Assembly (NCBI GenBank): GCA_019918135.1 | Contig: WBZZ01002541.1 | Location: forward strand, 23,501 to 87,500 | From: Paulinella micropora | Lineage: Eukaryota > Cercozoa > Imbricatea > Euglyphida > Paulinellidae | DNA length: 64,000 bases | Direction of reading: 5' to 3' | Shown: in pieces, positions 18,969-28,234 of the stretch | How the letters are laid out: each line of letters begins with the position of its first letter | Position numbering within the stretch: the first letter of the stretch is position 1 | Made by a program: the position numbers and the translations under genes | Notes under the pieces: generated by a model | Database searches by the model: none | What the model saw: only the letters and a program-made list of their open reading frames with translations | Told to the model about the DNA's origin: nothing

Positions 18969-19639
18969 TCTTTTTTTATAAAAATATGTATATACTAGTA
19001 TTGAGTTTGTGGAACGCGCTGGGGAGCATGCCCCCCCCCGCGCCCTCCCCTTTCTCCCCTCCCCCCCGCCCCCCCCCCCCTCTCTCTCTCTTTCTCTCTC
19101 TCGCTCTCGCTCTTGTGCGAGCCAGGCCGTGGCTTCTCAGCCTGCCTCTCTAAGATTTTCATCCGATCCATGCGTTTTTCAGGTGAGAAGGTCAACTCCT
19201 CAAGATTTCGATTCGATCCGCCCAAGCCTACACGCCAAGGTCCAACAAGAGCTCAGGAGCAACACTAGTGTTGTCGCGCTCCACAACGCAAACAAAACAC
19301 CTTCGCTGGCCACGCCGCCGCCCCCAGTGGCGGTTGTTGTAGCCAGGGCTGCTGACATGGCGGACCGCGCGGTCGGGGGGAAGAAAAAGGGCAGGTTACG
19401 ATTTTTTAATAAGCCTTGGCAAAGCCCCCCCGCCGCGGAGAGCATGCCCCCCCCCCCCCCCCGCGCCCCCGTCTCTTTTCCTTCCCGGGGGGGGGGAGAG
19501 GGAAAGATGTGAAAACAGAGAGAAGAAGAGGTGGAAAGGGGGGGGGGCGCCCCCCCCTCATCGACTCTGCTAGGACCAAATTCGGGGGGGGGGGGGGGCG
19601 CCCCCCCCCCCCCATTGCACACCAGCGGAGGGGTCTTAC
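18969..19639. repeat. Repeat spacer
   Basis: It contains C/T tracts (19028-19112), a short Fanzor-like fragment (19112-19142), the repeat with AGGTGAGAAGGTCAACTCCT (19175-19255; also 13575, 15865 and 24547), G and C runs (19430-19620) and a short plus-strand piece near 19,270-19,390 that might be a gene start. No gene is supportable. Confidence 0.55.
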
Positions 19640-20042
19640 AGCGTCGTCGTCAGCAAAAAAAGCTGGAGCTTGTGTCGCCAGAATGTTGAGACAGAACTCT
19701 GCCCGCGCGGAACGAGCGTTGAAGCGTGCCAAACTTGCCGACACGACCCTCTTGGGGGAGTAAGAGAAGTACTACAAAGACCTTGAGCGTGTGGAGGAGA
19801 TATACGAGACAGAGCTGCAGGCGTTCTTAGGTGTTTTGGGACAGAATGACAAGGTGGCCAAGTCCGCTCGTTTACGTGTCGCCCCTCGTGACATACACTC
19901 CGCACCAAAGCCTAGAGCTTCTCCGTCTAGGATGAAGAGAGAGATCGAATCGCTGCGGCAGACTCTCAAGCTTTTGGCAGACGACCTGCGCTTCATGCGC
20001 GAGCTTTGTGTGCCTTTGGCGATTTCCTACCTAACAGACTAG
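19640..20042 (+). pseudogene. Coiled-coil gene 'A', copy 1 (nonsense and frameshift)
   Basis: This is nearly identical to 22,281-22,700, but the codon for Trp in LLGEWEKYYKDLERVEEIYE is TAA here (19761-19763), and a one-base loss near 20032 ends the protein early. Its 5' end also lacks the first codons. It is therefore a dead copy. The 3' flank continues to TTGTAATTAAAAGAG at 20086-20100, the shared gene end, and faces gene B on the opposite strand. Confidence 0.75.
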
Positions 20043-20141
20043 AGGGGGCAAGAAATCTGCAAATTCTCTACTCCCCTGATTTGGAGTTGTAATTAAAAGA
20101 GATTTTTGGAACCAGAATGATTTAAAAAAAAAAAAAAAAGT

Positions 20142-20660
20142 TTAAACAAGTTTTTCGGAGCCGCCATTTTGTGCCAACACCAAGGCCAAAAAACGTCGGC
20201 GCTCTTTAGGAGGGTAGTATAATGTCAACAATTCTGTGACCTGCACTTTCAATTGGGCCCTCTCAGCTGCTGTGATTTCATCTGCTTGTTTCTTGTCCAA
20301 CTCTTGGCAGATTTTGAACATTGGGTACAGTTTAAAGAGAAAGTCATGCGTATTAAAGACCTTGCCCAGCGTTTCTTGTTTCGCTTCGGTCACATGTTGG
20401 TCTGTTGTTTGGTACTGCGTTCTCTGGTGGGTGTCATCTAACTTGTAGATCTGTTCCTGAAGGTTCTCCATCTGGGCCTTGATTGCATTGATTCGCTCTT
20501 TGTGCTGTGTATAATAAATCGTGGCGCCGTCGCACAATTCTCCGATCGTTACTTGCAATTTGCTAGGGCTTGAATACAATTTGTATTCCCTTTCCCAAAA
20601 CCTTCGTACAGCATCCGTGATATCTTGGATGTTTTTAGTAGCAAAAACATCTGGATCCAT
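20142..20660 (-). CDS. Coiled-coil protein 'B', 172 aa, apparently intact copy
   Basis: From the ATG at 20660 to the stop at 20142 the frame is intact. The protein is rich in Glu, Gln, Lys and Leu and mostly helical (HKERINAIKAQMENLQEQIY), with a second helical half after a Gln/Thr-rich linker (TQYQTTDQHVTEAKQE). I know no family for it. It converges with gene A. Partial or rearranged copies lie at 15,950-16,110, 22,723-22,880 and 24,976-25,165, so this is the reference copy. Confidence 0.55.
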   Translation of the reverse strand: MDPDVFATKNIQDITDAVRRFWEREYKLYSSPSKLQVTIGELCDGATIYYTQHKERINAIKAQMENLQEQIYKLDDTHQRTQYQTTDQHVTEAKQETLGKVFNTHDFLFKLYPMFKICQELDKKQADEITAAERAQLKVQVTELLTLYYPPKERRRFLALVLAQNGGSEKLV

Positions 20661-20733
20661 ATTATGTCTTGTTGCTGCGTGTTTTATGTGTGACTGCTTA
20701 AAAAGATATTAATAACACTTAAATGTTTTGTTT

Positions 20734-21973
20734 TTAATTAAATTTCTTTATTAAATTGTACTCTGCTTGCATATAAGTCGGTAGGCGCAGCACGAGTCGA
20801 CTCGCGCGGGCGGCCACGGGGGGGATTGGTGCCGCGCGTTCCAAGAGCGCGCGGAACTCCCGCGGGTTGGTCGTGCTAGCCAGCAAGGCAAGGGTCAGAT
20901 GAGGTGCCACGTGGTACTCAACGTCGTAGTTAAAGGCGACCGGGTCGATTTCCAGCAACTCTAGGTGTTGTTTAGGGAACAAAAGCTGGTCCAGCGCGCC
21001 CAGCGGCTCCCAGCGCCCGAAGTGCGAGTAGTGGCGCAGCCTGGGTAGCTGCTCGAGCCGTGCCGAGGCCAGTTTGGTGCGCACGCCGCCCTCGGGGTAA
21101 ACCTCTTCCAAGATAAGCCCGATGGTACTTTCGAACGTCAGGGACGCCAGCGCTAGGTAGTCATAGAAAGCGCTGTCTGCGTTGACGGGCCTAACCAGGT
21201 CGTAGTCAATCAACGTGACCTGCTGGGGGTTCTGTACCAGGATGTTGCCGGCGTGCAGGTCGTTGTGCGCGTAGCCTGCTGTGTGCATTTCGCAGAGAAT
21301 GCGTTCTAATTGAACTAGGACCTGAGTCAGCCCCGCGGCGGCGGGGCTCCGCAGCATTTTGTACAAGGGCTCGCCCTTTGCTTTGGGCCACAGCGTCTGT
21401 AACACCAGCAGCGACTTGCTGCGCTGCTCCCACTCCTTCCGATAGCGACTATAGGTAGCGCCATTCATAAGCTGCGGCACCAGCAGCGGCGCAGTCGCGC
21501 GTTCTCTCCGAAATCCGTAACGCAGCATGCCCTGGCCGGGCACCAGGTCGTCCACTGAGCACCGGGCCTCCTTGAGTACCTGGCCCGCGCCTGCGACGTC
21601 GTAAACAGTTCCGATGGCTCCATGCCCCAGTTGGGTTAGTCCCTCTGTGTCCAAAAAATGCCGTTGGCCAAAGTCCAGCCAGAAGTCGGGCGCCGTCGGG
21701 GGTGGCGGCACGGCTAGCGTACCACAGCCCATCCTGCCCCGCAACCACAAAGTCTGACTCGTCGACCGCGTGCAGGTAGCCGACCCGGCCACTCAGGTCC
21801 TGTGCCAGCCGCGCGGGGTCTTTGGAAGCTAGCCAAACACACTGTCGCTCTGGCAGGAGGCCGTATTCCAGGGCGCGGCAGTGCTCCAGCGCGCATTGCA
21901 CGACCGCCAGCGCGTAGTGTCGGGTAGCCTGCGCCGGGGCACGCTCGGCGTCACGGCTTCCCGCCCACAACAT
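20734..21973 (-). pseudogene. Protein kinase-like gene with intact catalytic motifs, one frameshift
   Basis: The kinase part (21700-20734) has a Gly-rich loop and lysine (LGHGAIGTVYDVAG, then VLKEA), a catalytic loop GYAHNDLHAGNILVQNPQQV with Asp and Asn, and IDYD in place of DFG. These residues are those needed for phosphotransfer. It resembles compact small-molecule or Ser/Thr kinases such as bacterial and viral ABC1/RIO-like types more than classical eukaryotic kinases. An N-terminal extension of about 90 residues (ATG at 21973) is joined through a shift in CCACCCCC near 21690. A GTG upstream is not needed. Likely a soluble kinase. The substrate is unknown. The homopolymer shift may be an assembly indel. 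Confidence 0.65.
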
Positions 21974-22280
21974 AAGGCGGAGATGTGTCTGCCTCGCCAC
22001 CTCAAGTTTTCGGAAAAAGATGGATTGAGGCGAGAGTTACCTCAGAGGGTATTCATTAAAGGCTCGACAGGGAGACCCCCGCTTTCCCTATCCCCCGTTT
22101 TCCCCCTCCCTCCGTTTCCCCCGTCCCCCGTTTTCCCCTTCCCCCATTCTCCTTCTCTCTCTTTTCTTCTCGCGTGAAATCTGTCGCCAAGTGCCACCCC
22201 GCTGGTGCGGGCTGGAGGGGTTTTGCCTCTCTAAGATTTCAATCCAATCTGCGCTTGTGTTGCAGATTGTTAGCAGCACA

Positions 22281-22722
22281 AATGTCGTCGTCGTCAGCGA
22301 AAAAAGCTGGAGCTTGTGTCGCCAGAATGTTGAGACAGAACTCTGCCCGCGCGGAACGAGCGTTGAAGCGTGCCAAACTTGCCGACACGACCCTCTTGGG
22401 GGAGTGGGAGAAGTACTACAAAGACCTTGAGCGTGTGGAGGAGATATACGAGACAGAGCTGCAGGCGTTCTTAGGTGTTTTGGGACAGAATGACAAGGTG
22501 GCCAAGTCCGCTCGTTTACGTGTCGCCCCTCGTGACATACACTCCGCACCAAAGCCTAGAGCTTTTCCGTCTAGGATGAAGAGAGAGATCGAATCGCTGC
22601 GGCGGACTCTCAAGCTTCTGGCAGACGACCTGCGCTTCATGCGCGAGCTTTGTGTGCTTTTGGCGATTTCCTACCTAAACAGACTAGAGGGGGCAAAAAA
22701 TCTGCAAATTCTCTACTCCCCT
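22281..22722 (+). CDS. Coiled-coil gene 'A', copy 2, longest copy
   Basis: The ATG at 22281 starts MSSSSAKKAGACVARMLRQN and the frame continues through a long charged helix (KYYKDLERVEEIYETELQAF) and a second helix (RMKREIESLRRTLKLLADDL). From about 22723 it runs into an inverted fragment of gene B and ends at 22779 with foreign residues, so the normal C-terminus (LQILYSPDLEL, seen in copy 3) is replaced. Basic N-terminus and coiled coil suggest an oligomerising, possibly nucleic-acid-binding protein; the function is unknown. Confidence 0.55.
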
Positions 22723-23655
22723 GGTGGGTGTCATCTAACTTGTAGATCTGTTCCTGAAGGTTCTCCATCTGGGCCTTGATTGCATTGATTCGCTCTTTGT
22801 GCTGTGTATAATAAATCGTGGCGCCGTCGCACAATTCTCCGATCGTTACTTGCAATTTGCTAGGGCTTGAAATGAACGGAGCGTTCCAGTTATTAATTGC
22901 AATGTGTATTTTCCCGGGAAAAGGGGCGTGCGTCGGTATTGTGCTCCCCTTTTCTCCCCTCCTTTCAAAATTTTTTTTCGAGCACGCTTCCCCCCGTTTT
23001 TCCCTTCTCCCCGTTTTTCCCCTCCCCCCGTTTTTCTCCCTCCCCCGTTTTTCCCCTCCCCCGTTTTTCCCCTCCCCCGTTTTTCTCCCTCCCCTGTTTT
23101 CCCCCTCCCCCCCTCCTCTCTCCCTCTCTCTCTTCTTTCTTTGCGTGGGAAATCGTAGAGAGGTGAAACTCCTCAAGAGACCGGCCGGCAACCGGAAGGG
23201 AGAAAGGGCAGCACGCGGCCCAGGGGGCATGCCCCCCGCGCCGCCTCATTGGAGAAGTCACTCGTCGGATGCACCCTTCCCCCGCCCCGGGGAGGGGGGG
23301 GGCCGTACCACCAGGTTCTGGGGGAGGGGAAAAACGGGGAGAGGGGAGAAGGGGGGGAAGGGGAGAAGGGGGGGAGGGGAGGAGGGGGGGGAAGCGCCCC
23401 CCCCCCCTGCGGGCCCCGAAAAAGAAAGCTTGTTTATTTTTGCTTTCTCTCTAAACCCACAAATTCAACCTGCCTCGACTACAAACTCCGTCTAAGTCAT
23501 CCGAAGAGTGACTTCTCCAATGAGGCGGCGCGAAGGGCAAGCCCCCCGAGCCCCCCCCCCCCCCCCCCTTCCGCCCGCGCCGGGGGCATGCCCCCCGCGC
23601 CTCCCCCTTTATGCCTTTCCAGCCCGCGCAAGCGGAGTGGGCAAAGAAGGGCCGA
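22723..23655. repeat. Fragment of gene B and repeats
   Basis: 22,723-22,880 is a minus-strand piece of gene B fused to gene A copy 2. 22,893-22,985 is a block also seen at 16,128-16,210 and 25,163-25,245. C/T tracts follow (22,990-23,130), then R1 (23,152-23,225), a G/A tract, the block shared with 15,295-15,460 (23,420-23,540) and a GC cluster (23,530-23,650). Confidence 0.6.
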
Positions 23656-23656
23656 G

Positions 23657-24010
23657 ATGGGCGGCAGAATGCGCTGCCTCGGCGACTTTGATTTGGATAC
23701 TCTACGCCTGCGGTTTGTGCAAGAGGACAGTGAATTTGTACGAGCCAGGCAGTGGCTTCGCAGCATGCCCTACGACATCCGCGCAGTGGCCATCCGGGAC
23801 CTGCAAGCGGCGCGGGCCTCGGCCATCTCTAATTTTAGCCAGAAGGGCAAGTTCTTTCACTGGAAAAGAGTCAACTCGAGGGGGCAAGCCCCCCGTGCCC
23901 CCCCTTTTCTCTATTCCAGCCCGCGCCAGCGGGGTAGCACAGGCGTGCACGCAATCCGGGGCGCTGTGGAGGGACATCAAAGCCGCGAGGACGTATAGCT
24001 GCCAGTGCCA
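23657..24010 (+). pseudogene. TnpB/Fanzor-like remnant, copy 2
   Basis: 23,657-23,878 encodes the same N-terminal segment as copy 1 with few differences (FVRARQWLRSMPYDIRAVAI). After a GC cluster, 23,932-24,005 encodes the zinc-ribbon-like part, but the second Cys of the first CxxC is Ser here (ACTQSGALWRDIKAARTYSC). The Arg/Lys helix seen in copy 1 is absent. Additional short pieces lie at 15,606-15,690, 19,112-19,142 and 25,777-25,850. This copy cannot be functional. Confidence 0.65.
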
Positions 24011-24623
24011 CACCGCTGGCGCGGGCTGGAATAGAGAAAAGGGGGGGCGCGGGGGGCATGCCCCCCGGCGCGGGCTGGAATAGAGAAAAGGGGGGGCGCG
24101 GGGGGCATGCCCCCCGGCGCGGGCTGGAAGGGGGGCTCGGGGGGCTTTGCCCCCCGCTCTGAGAAGGGAGGGGGATGTGCCGCGTGCTGCTCTTTCTCCC
24201 TTCCAGCTGCCGGCCGGTCTCTGGAGGGGTTTTGCTTCTCTAAGATTTCAATCCAATCTGTGTCGCGGAACTTTCAGCAGTTATCCAAACATTTGGCGCC
24301 AGCCACTTGGTTGTCTGTACAAGGTCCGCAAACCGGACCTTGCAGTGCATACTTACTCATTCTTTTTTTATACAAATATATATATACTAGTATTGAGTTT
24401 GTGAAACGCGCCGGGGGAGATGGACGGGAGAGGCAGGGGCGCGCTTCTCCGGTGTACAATAAAAAATTCAATAATCAATATCCCAGACAAAATGTTAATG
24501 TTGGCATTAAAAACTAGGAAAGATTTCAATCCGATCCATGCGTAGTTCAGGTGAGAAGGTCAACTCCTCAAGATTTCAAATGGATCCGCCCAAGCCTACA
24601 CGCCAAGGTCCAGCAAGAGCTCG
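24011..24623. repeat. GC clusters, R1 and a copied gene start
   Basis: Two adjacent GC clusters (24,020-24,165) and a reverse R1 (24,180-24,260) precede 24,270-24,410, which copies the 5' end and leader of the 903-aa gene (minus strand), including the T-rich leader and TATATATACTAGTATTGAG. The copy has been cut after about 30 codons. 24,525-24,628 repeats 15,835-15,945. Confidence 0.65.
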
Positions 24624-24929
24624 CGTGTGGAGGAGATATACGAGACAGAGCTGCAGGCGTTCTTAGGTGTTTTGGGACAGAATGACAAGGTGGCCAAGTC
24701 CGCTCGTTTACGTGTCGCCCCTCGTGACATACACTCCGCACCAAAGCCTAGAGCTTCTCCGCCTAGGATGAAGAGAGAGATCGAATCGCTGCGGCGGACT
24801 CTCAAGCTTTTGGCAGACGACCTGCGCTTCATGCGCGAGCTTTGTGTGCCTTTGGCGATTTCCTACCTAAACAGACTAGAGGGGGCAAGAAATCTGCAAA
24901 TTCTCTACTCCCCTGATTTGGAGTTGTAA
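24624..24929 (+). pseudogene. Coiled-coil gene 'A', copy 3 (5' truncated)
   Basis: It begins in the middle of the gene (VEEIYETELQAFLGVLGQND) directly after a dispersed repeat, and keeps the natural C-terminus (LQILYSPDLEL, stop TAA at 24927-24929) followed by AATTAAAAG. Together with copy 2 it lets the natural gene be outlined, but no copy is complete in this window. Confidence 0.7.
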
Positions 24930-24975
24930 TTAAAAGAGATTTTTGGAACCAGAATGATTTAAAAAAAACAAAAGT

Positions 24976-25165
24976 TTAAACAAGTTTTTCGGAGCCGCCA
25001 TTTTCTGTTGTTTGGTACTGCGTTCTCTGGTGGGTGTCATCTAACTTGTAGATCTGTTCCTGAAGGTTCTCCATCTGGGCCTTGATTGCATTGATTCGCT
25101 CTTTGTGCCGTGTATAATAAATCGTGGCGCCGTCGCACAATTCTCCGATCGTTACTTGCAAATTG
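24976..25165 (-). pseudogene. Coiled-coil gene 'B', internally deleted copy
   Basis: The 3' end (NGGSEKLV) is joined directly to the middle of the protein (DDTHQRTQYQTT), removing about 70 codons, and the 5' part is replaced by the block at 25,163-25,245. It keeps the convergent arrangement with gene A copy 3, so the A-B pair was duplicated as a unit before deletion. Confidence 0.7.
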
Positions 25166-25916
25166 CAATGTGTATTTTCCCGGAAAAAGGGGCGTGCGTC
25201 GGTATTGTGCTCCCCCCCCCTCCTTTCAATTTTTTTTTCGAGCACGTTCCCCCTCCCCCCGTTCCCCCCTCCCCACGTTTCCCCCCTCCCCCCGTTTTTT
25301 CCCTCCCCCGTTTTTCCCCTCCCCTCGTCCCCCCCCCCGTTTTCCCCCTCCCCTCGTTTTCCCCCTCCCCTCGTCTTTCCCCTCCCTCCCGTTTTCCCCC
25401 TCCCCCCGTTTTTTCCCCTCCCCCCCCCCCGTTTTTCTCCCTCCCCCGTTTTTCTCCCTCCCCCCGTTTTTCTTTCTCCCCCCGTTTTTCTCCTCCCCCC
25501 CGTTTTTCCCCTCTCCCCGTTTTTCTCCCTCCCCCCGTTTTTCTCCTCCCCCGTATTTCCCCTCCCCCGTTTTTCTCCTTCCCCTGTTTTCCCCCTCCTC
25601 CCCTCCTCTCTCCCTCTCTCTCTTCTTTCTTTGCGTGGGAAATCGTAGAGAGGTGAAACCCCTCCAGAGACCGGCCGGCAACTGGAAGGGAGAAAGGGCA
25701 GCACGCGGCCCAGGGGGCATGCCCCCCGCGCCTCCCCCTTTATGCCTTTCCAGCCCGCGCAAGCGGGGTGGGCAAGAGGACAGTGAATTTGTACGAGCCA
25801 GGCCGTGACTTCGCAGCGTGCCCTACGACATCCGCGCAGTGGCCATCAACCCAATCTGGATTTACATAAAAAACTGTTTTTCATTTGAAAAGAAAAAGCT
25901 CGGCAAGGTCCTTCTA
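25166..25916. repeat. C/T tract, R1, GC cluster and Fanzor-like fragment
   Basis: 25,245-25,600 is a long C-rich tract with CCCCCGTTTTTCCCC units. R1 is at 25,645-25,715, a GC cluster at 25,705-25,785, and a fragment of the Fanzor-like N-terminus at 25,777-25,850. It marks the right end of the repeat-rich zone. Confidence 0.6.
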
Positions 25917-26603
25917 CTACGAGACAAGGCCTGTGATTCGTGCGACGCCTTTGGCGTGCTGGCTACGTCTTTTTTGAGCAGCCATTCGACGCCTCTTACT
26001 CCGCGTCGTGTTCTGTTTCAAGCCTTCAAGCGCCGAGCGGGCCGCAGGGTCTCCGCACTCCGCCGCCCTCGACAAGTAGGTGCATGCGCGCTCGAGGTCG
26101 CAAAGCACACCGAGCCCGTCGCGAAACCTCAGCCCCAGCTCGTATTCGGCGCCAGAATGCCCCTGCTCGGCTGCTTGGAGAAGGTACGTCAAGGCTGAGC
26201 TCTGCTCTGCTATTTGGCCAGGTTCGCTTTCTGGTCGACACATGCACAGCAAGTACTGCGCGAACGCGTCGCCCCGCTGCGCGGCCCTTTTAAGCCACTC
26301 GACGGCCTGGGCGGAGTCAGCAGCCACTCCGTGTCCGTCGTAGTAGCAAATTGCTAAGTTGCACTGCGCCGCTCGGTGACCCTGTGTCGCAGCTTTTGTG
26401 TACCACTGCACGGCGAGGTTGTAATTCTGAGGCACACCTTCGCCAATGTCGTAGCAGATCCCCAGATTATATTGCGCGCTGGCTAGGCCACGGGCCGCAG
26501 CCTGTGAGTACCAGAAGGCTGCCCGGGCGTGATCCTGGCGCAAGCCCTGGCCTGTGTCATAGCGGACACCTAGTTCAAACGCACCCTTGCCTAAATCCTG
26601 CAT
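25917..26603 (-). CDS. Sel1-like repeat protein, 228 aa
   Basis: The frame is intact from the ATG at 26603. About five to six Sel1 (TPR-like) repeats are visible, for example SAQYNLGICYDIGEGVPQNY and AAQCNLAICYYDGHGVAADS, with a weaker fourth and a good last repeat (AEYELGLRFRDGLGV). The C-terminus is basic (RSKRRRMAAQKRRSQH). Sel1 proteins are protein-interaction scaffolds; many parasites and giant viruses carry them. No signal peptide is visible. The frame is open a little upstream without an ATG, so the 5' end may once have been longer before the C-tract at 26,690. Confidence 0.8.
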   Translation of the reverse strand: MQDLGKGAFELGVRYDTGQGLRQDHARAAFWYSQAAARGLASAQYNLGICYDIGEGVPQNYNLAVQWYTKAATQGHRAAQCNLAICYYDGHGVAADSAQAVEWLKRAAQRGDAFAQYLLCMCRPESEPGQIAEQSSALTYLLQAAEQGHSGAEYELGLRFRDGLGVLCDLERACTYLSRAAECGDPAARSALEGLKQNTTRSKRRRMAAQKRRSQHAKGVARITGLVS

Positions 26604-26842
26604 TGCTTGGCCTAAGATTGCTTGGGCCGATGCGGGGTTCCCCCCATGCTCAACTTTCCCATGAATTTTTTAGAACGCACGCTCGTTACTGGGGGGGGGG
26701 CGCCCCCCCCCCCTGCCCTCCTTCCCGCCCGTTTTTCCCCTTCCTCTCGCTCTTTCTCTCTCCCCTCCAGCCCGCTGACGCGGGCTGTAGGGGTACAAGA
26801 TGACAAAAGAAAACAGGGGAGAGTGGGGGAGGTGCTGCTGGC
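26604..26842. other. Spacer between divergent genes
   Basis: This holds G/C runs at 26,690-26,715, a C/T tract to 26,765 and a short GC cluster piece (CCAGCCCGCTGACGCGGGCT). It must contain the promoters of the Sel1 gene (minus) and GH105 gene (plus); no clear TATA element stands out. Confidence 0.4.
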
Positions 26843-28089
26843 ATGTTTTGCGCGTGGCTTGCCGTGTCGCACTTGAGCCCCAGCGGTACGCTGAGTCTAC
26901 TGGGCGATTTGTTGCGACAGCGTTTGCAGGCAGAGATGCGGGTGCCGGGCTGGACGGGTTACTACGGCTGGAACTACGAATCTGCGGTAGCGCTGGAAGC
27001 GTTGCGTAACCTGCCCTGGGACGCGGCCGCCGCAGTCGATAGTCTGCTAGGTTCCAAGGCGCTGGCGCCGGGCAGCCGGGGTCGTGGATAGCGCGGCACT
27101 TTCCTGTGACGTTTATGTGGACTGGCGGAGACAGGATCGGGCTGTTTGGCAGCCTGTTCCGTGACGTGGACGCCGAGGGCGCGCGGGGCGTGTATTGCTA
27201 CGCCCTCCACGGCGTGCGGCACTGGCAGCGGCACACCAGCTGGAAGGGGCTCTTGACGCGAGGCTTTGGCAGCAGCTGCGGGCGCTGCAGACGGTGGCTG
27301 TGGCTGGATGACGTGTATATGGCGGGCGCCCCGCTGCTTGCCGACTACCCCGACGAAGCTCGGGTCATGCTGGCGCAGGCCAGGGAGGCGTTCGTAGACC
27401 CGGTGGACCAGCTGTGGTGGCACGGGCGCTGCGCCACCACGGGCGCCACCAACGGCGTCAAGTGGGGGAGAGCCAATGCCTGGGCGCTGCTGGCGCTGGC
27501 CCGTTACGTGGTGCGCACTAGCGACAGCCGAGCGATTGAGTGGCTGCAGCAGGACCTGCTGGCGCTTTCGAGCTGGCAGCGCTCGTCAGGCGCCTTTGGC
27601 AACATCGTGAACGAGACGAGCAGCCCGGACGAGAGCAGCCTGACCAGCGTATACGTCTACGCAGTGGCCGTGCTGGAACGTGCCCTCCAGGGCAGGAGCG
27701 ACGATCTGCGCAACCGAGCGCTGGCAGCGTTGGGCTGGCTGAATACGCGGCGTACGCGCGGTCTCCGATTAAGCGACAGTTGCCCGGCCACGGGCTTGTC
27801 CAAGCAGGCGCACTACAGCCGGCAGGTGTCGGGGGCGAGGTTGACGACGGGGCCCGCGGTGGCCCTGGCTGCGTGGGCGCGCGTGGGCGAGGTGCTTCTG
27901 CACAATGCTAGCGCCATGCACTACCGCAGCGCGGCATGGGCACAAGCAACGAGAGAAGAAGACCCGTGTGGCTCGCAGCCCCCGGCAATCGCGTCTCTCT
28001 TTTACGTCCTGGTAGTGCTCGGCGGCGTCGTCGTTGTCGTTGTCTGCGGCGGCTGCTTTTGCTGCTGGAGAAGGAAGCTCCGAGGGTAG
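26843..28089 (+). pseudogene. GH88/GH105-type unsaturated glycanuronyl hydrolase with C-terminal membrane anchor, one frameshift
   Basis: The ATG at 26843 opens frame 2 (GWTGYYGWNYESAVALEALR, the usual N-terminal helix of the (alpha/alpha)6 barrel). A shift between about 27,043 and 27,091, probably at GGGG near 27,078, leads to frame 1, open to 28,089. The motifs fit the family: WLDDVYMAGAPLLADY with the catalytic-type Asp, LWWHGRCATTG, GVKWGRANAWALLALARYV, and TTGPAVALAAWARV near the end. The family cleaves unsaturated uronic acids from pectin or glycosaminoglycan fragments. After the barrel there is a transmembrane helix (FYVLVVLGGVVVVVVCGGCF) and a short basic tail, so it would be a type I membrane protein. 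Family usually about 350-400 aa; this is about 414. Confidence 0.75.
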
Positions 28090-28234
28090 AAGGAGCAGGG
28101 GGGAAGGGGGGGGGGGGGGGGGGGCGTGCCCCAAGACCGGAGGCCGCCCGCCTGCTCCTTTCCCCTTCCCCCCCCCCGGTCTTTGGGCAAGAGGTGTGCT
28201 TTTTTTTTGTAATAATAAAATCAGAGTCAGAGTC
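28090..28234. other. Spacer with G run, C run and poly(A) signal
   Basis: A G run (28,107-28,124) and a C run (28,168-28,178) precede AATAATAAAATC at 28,211-28,222, a likely poly(A) signal for the GH105 gene only a few bases before the next ATG. Confidence 0.5.

Noticed and set aside
22000-22180. C/T tract after the kinase gene as a polyadenylation or promoter element
   Set aside because: It is the same CCCCGTTTTCCCC tract that occurs at unrelated positions, so position alone does not support a role.
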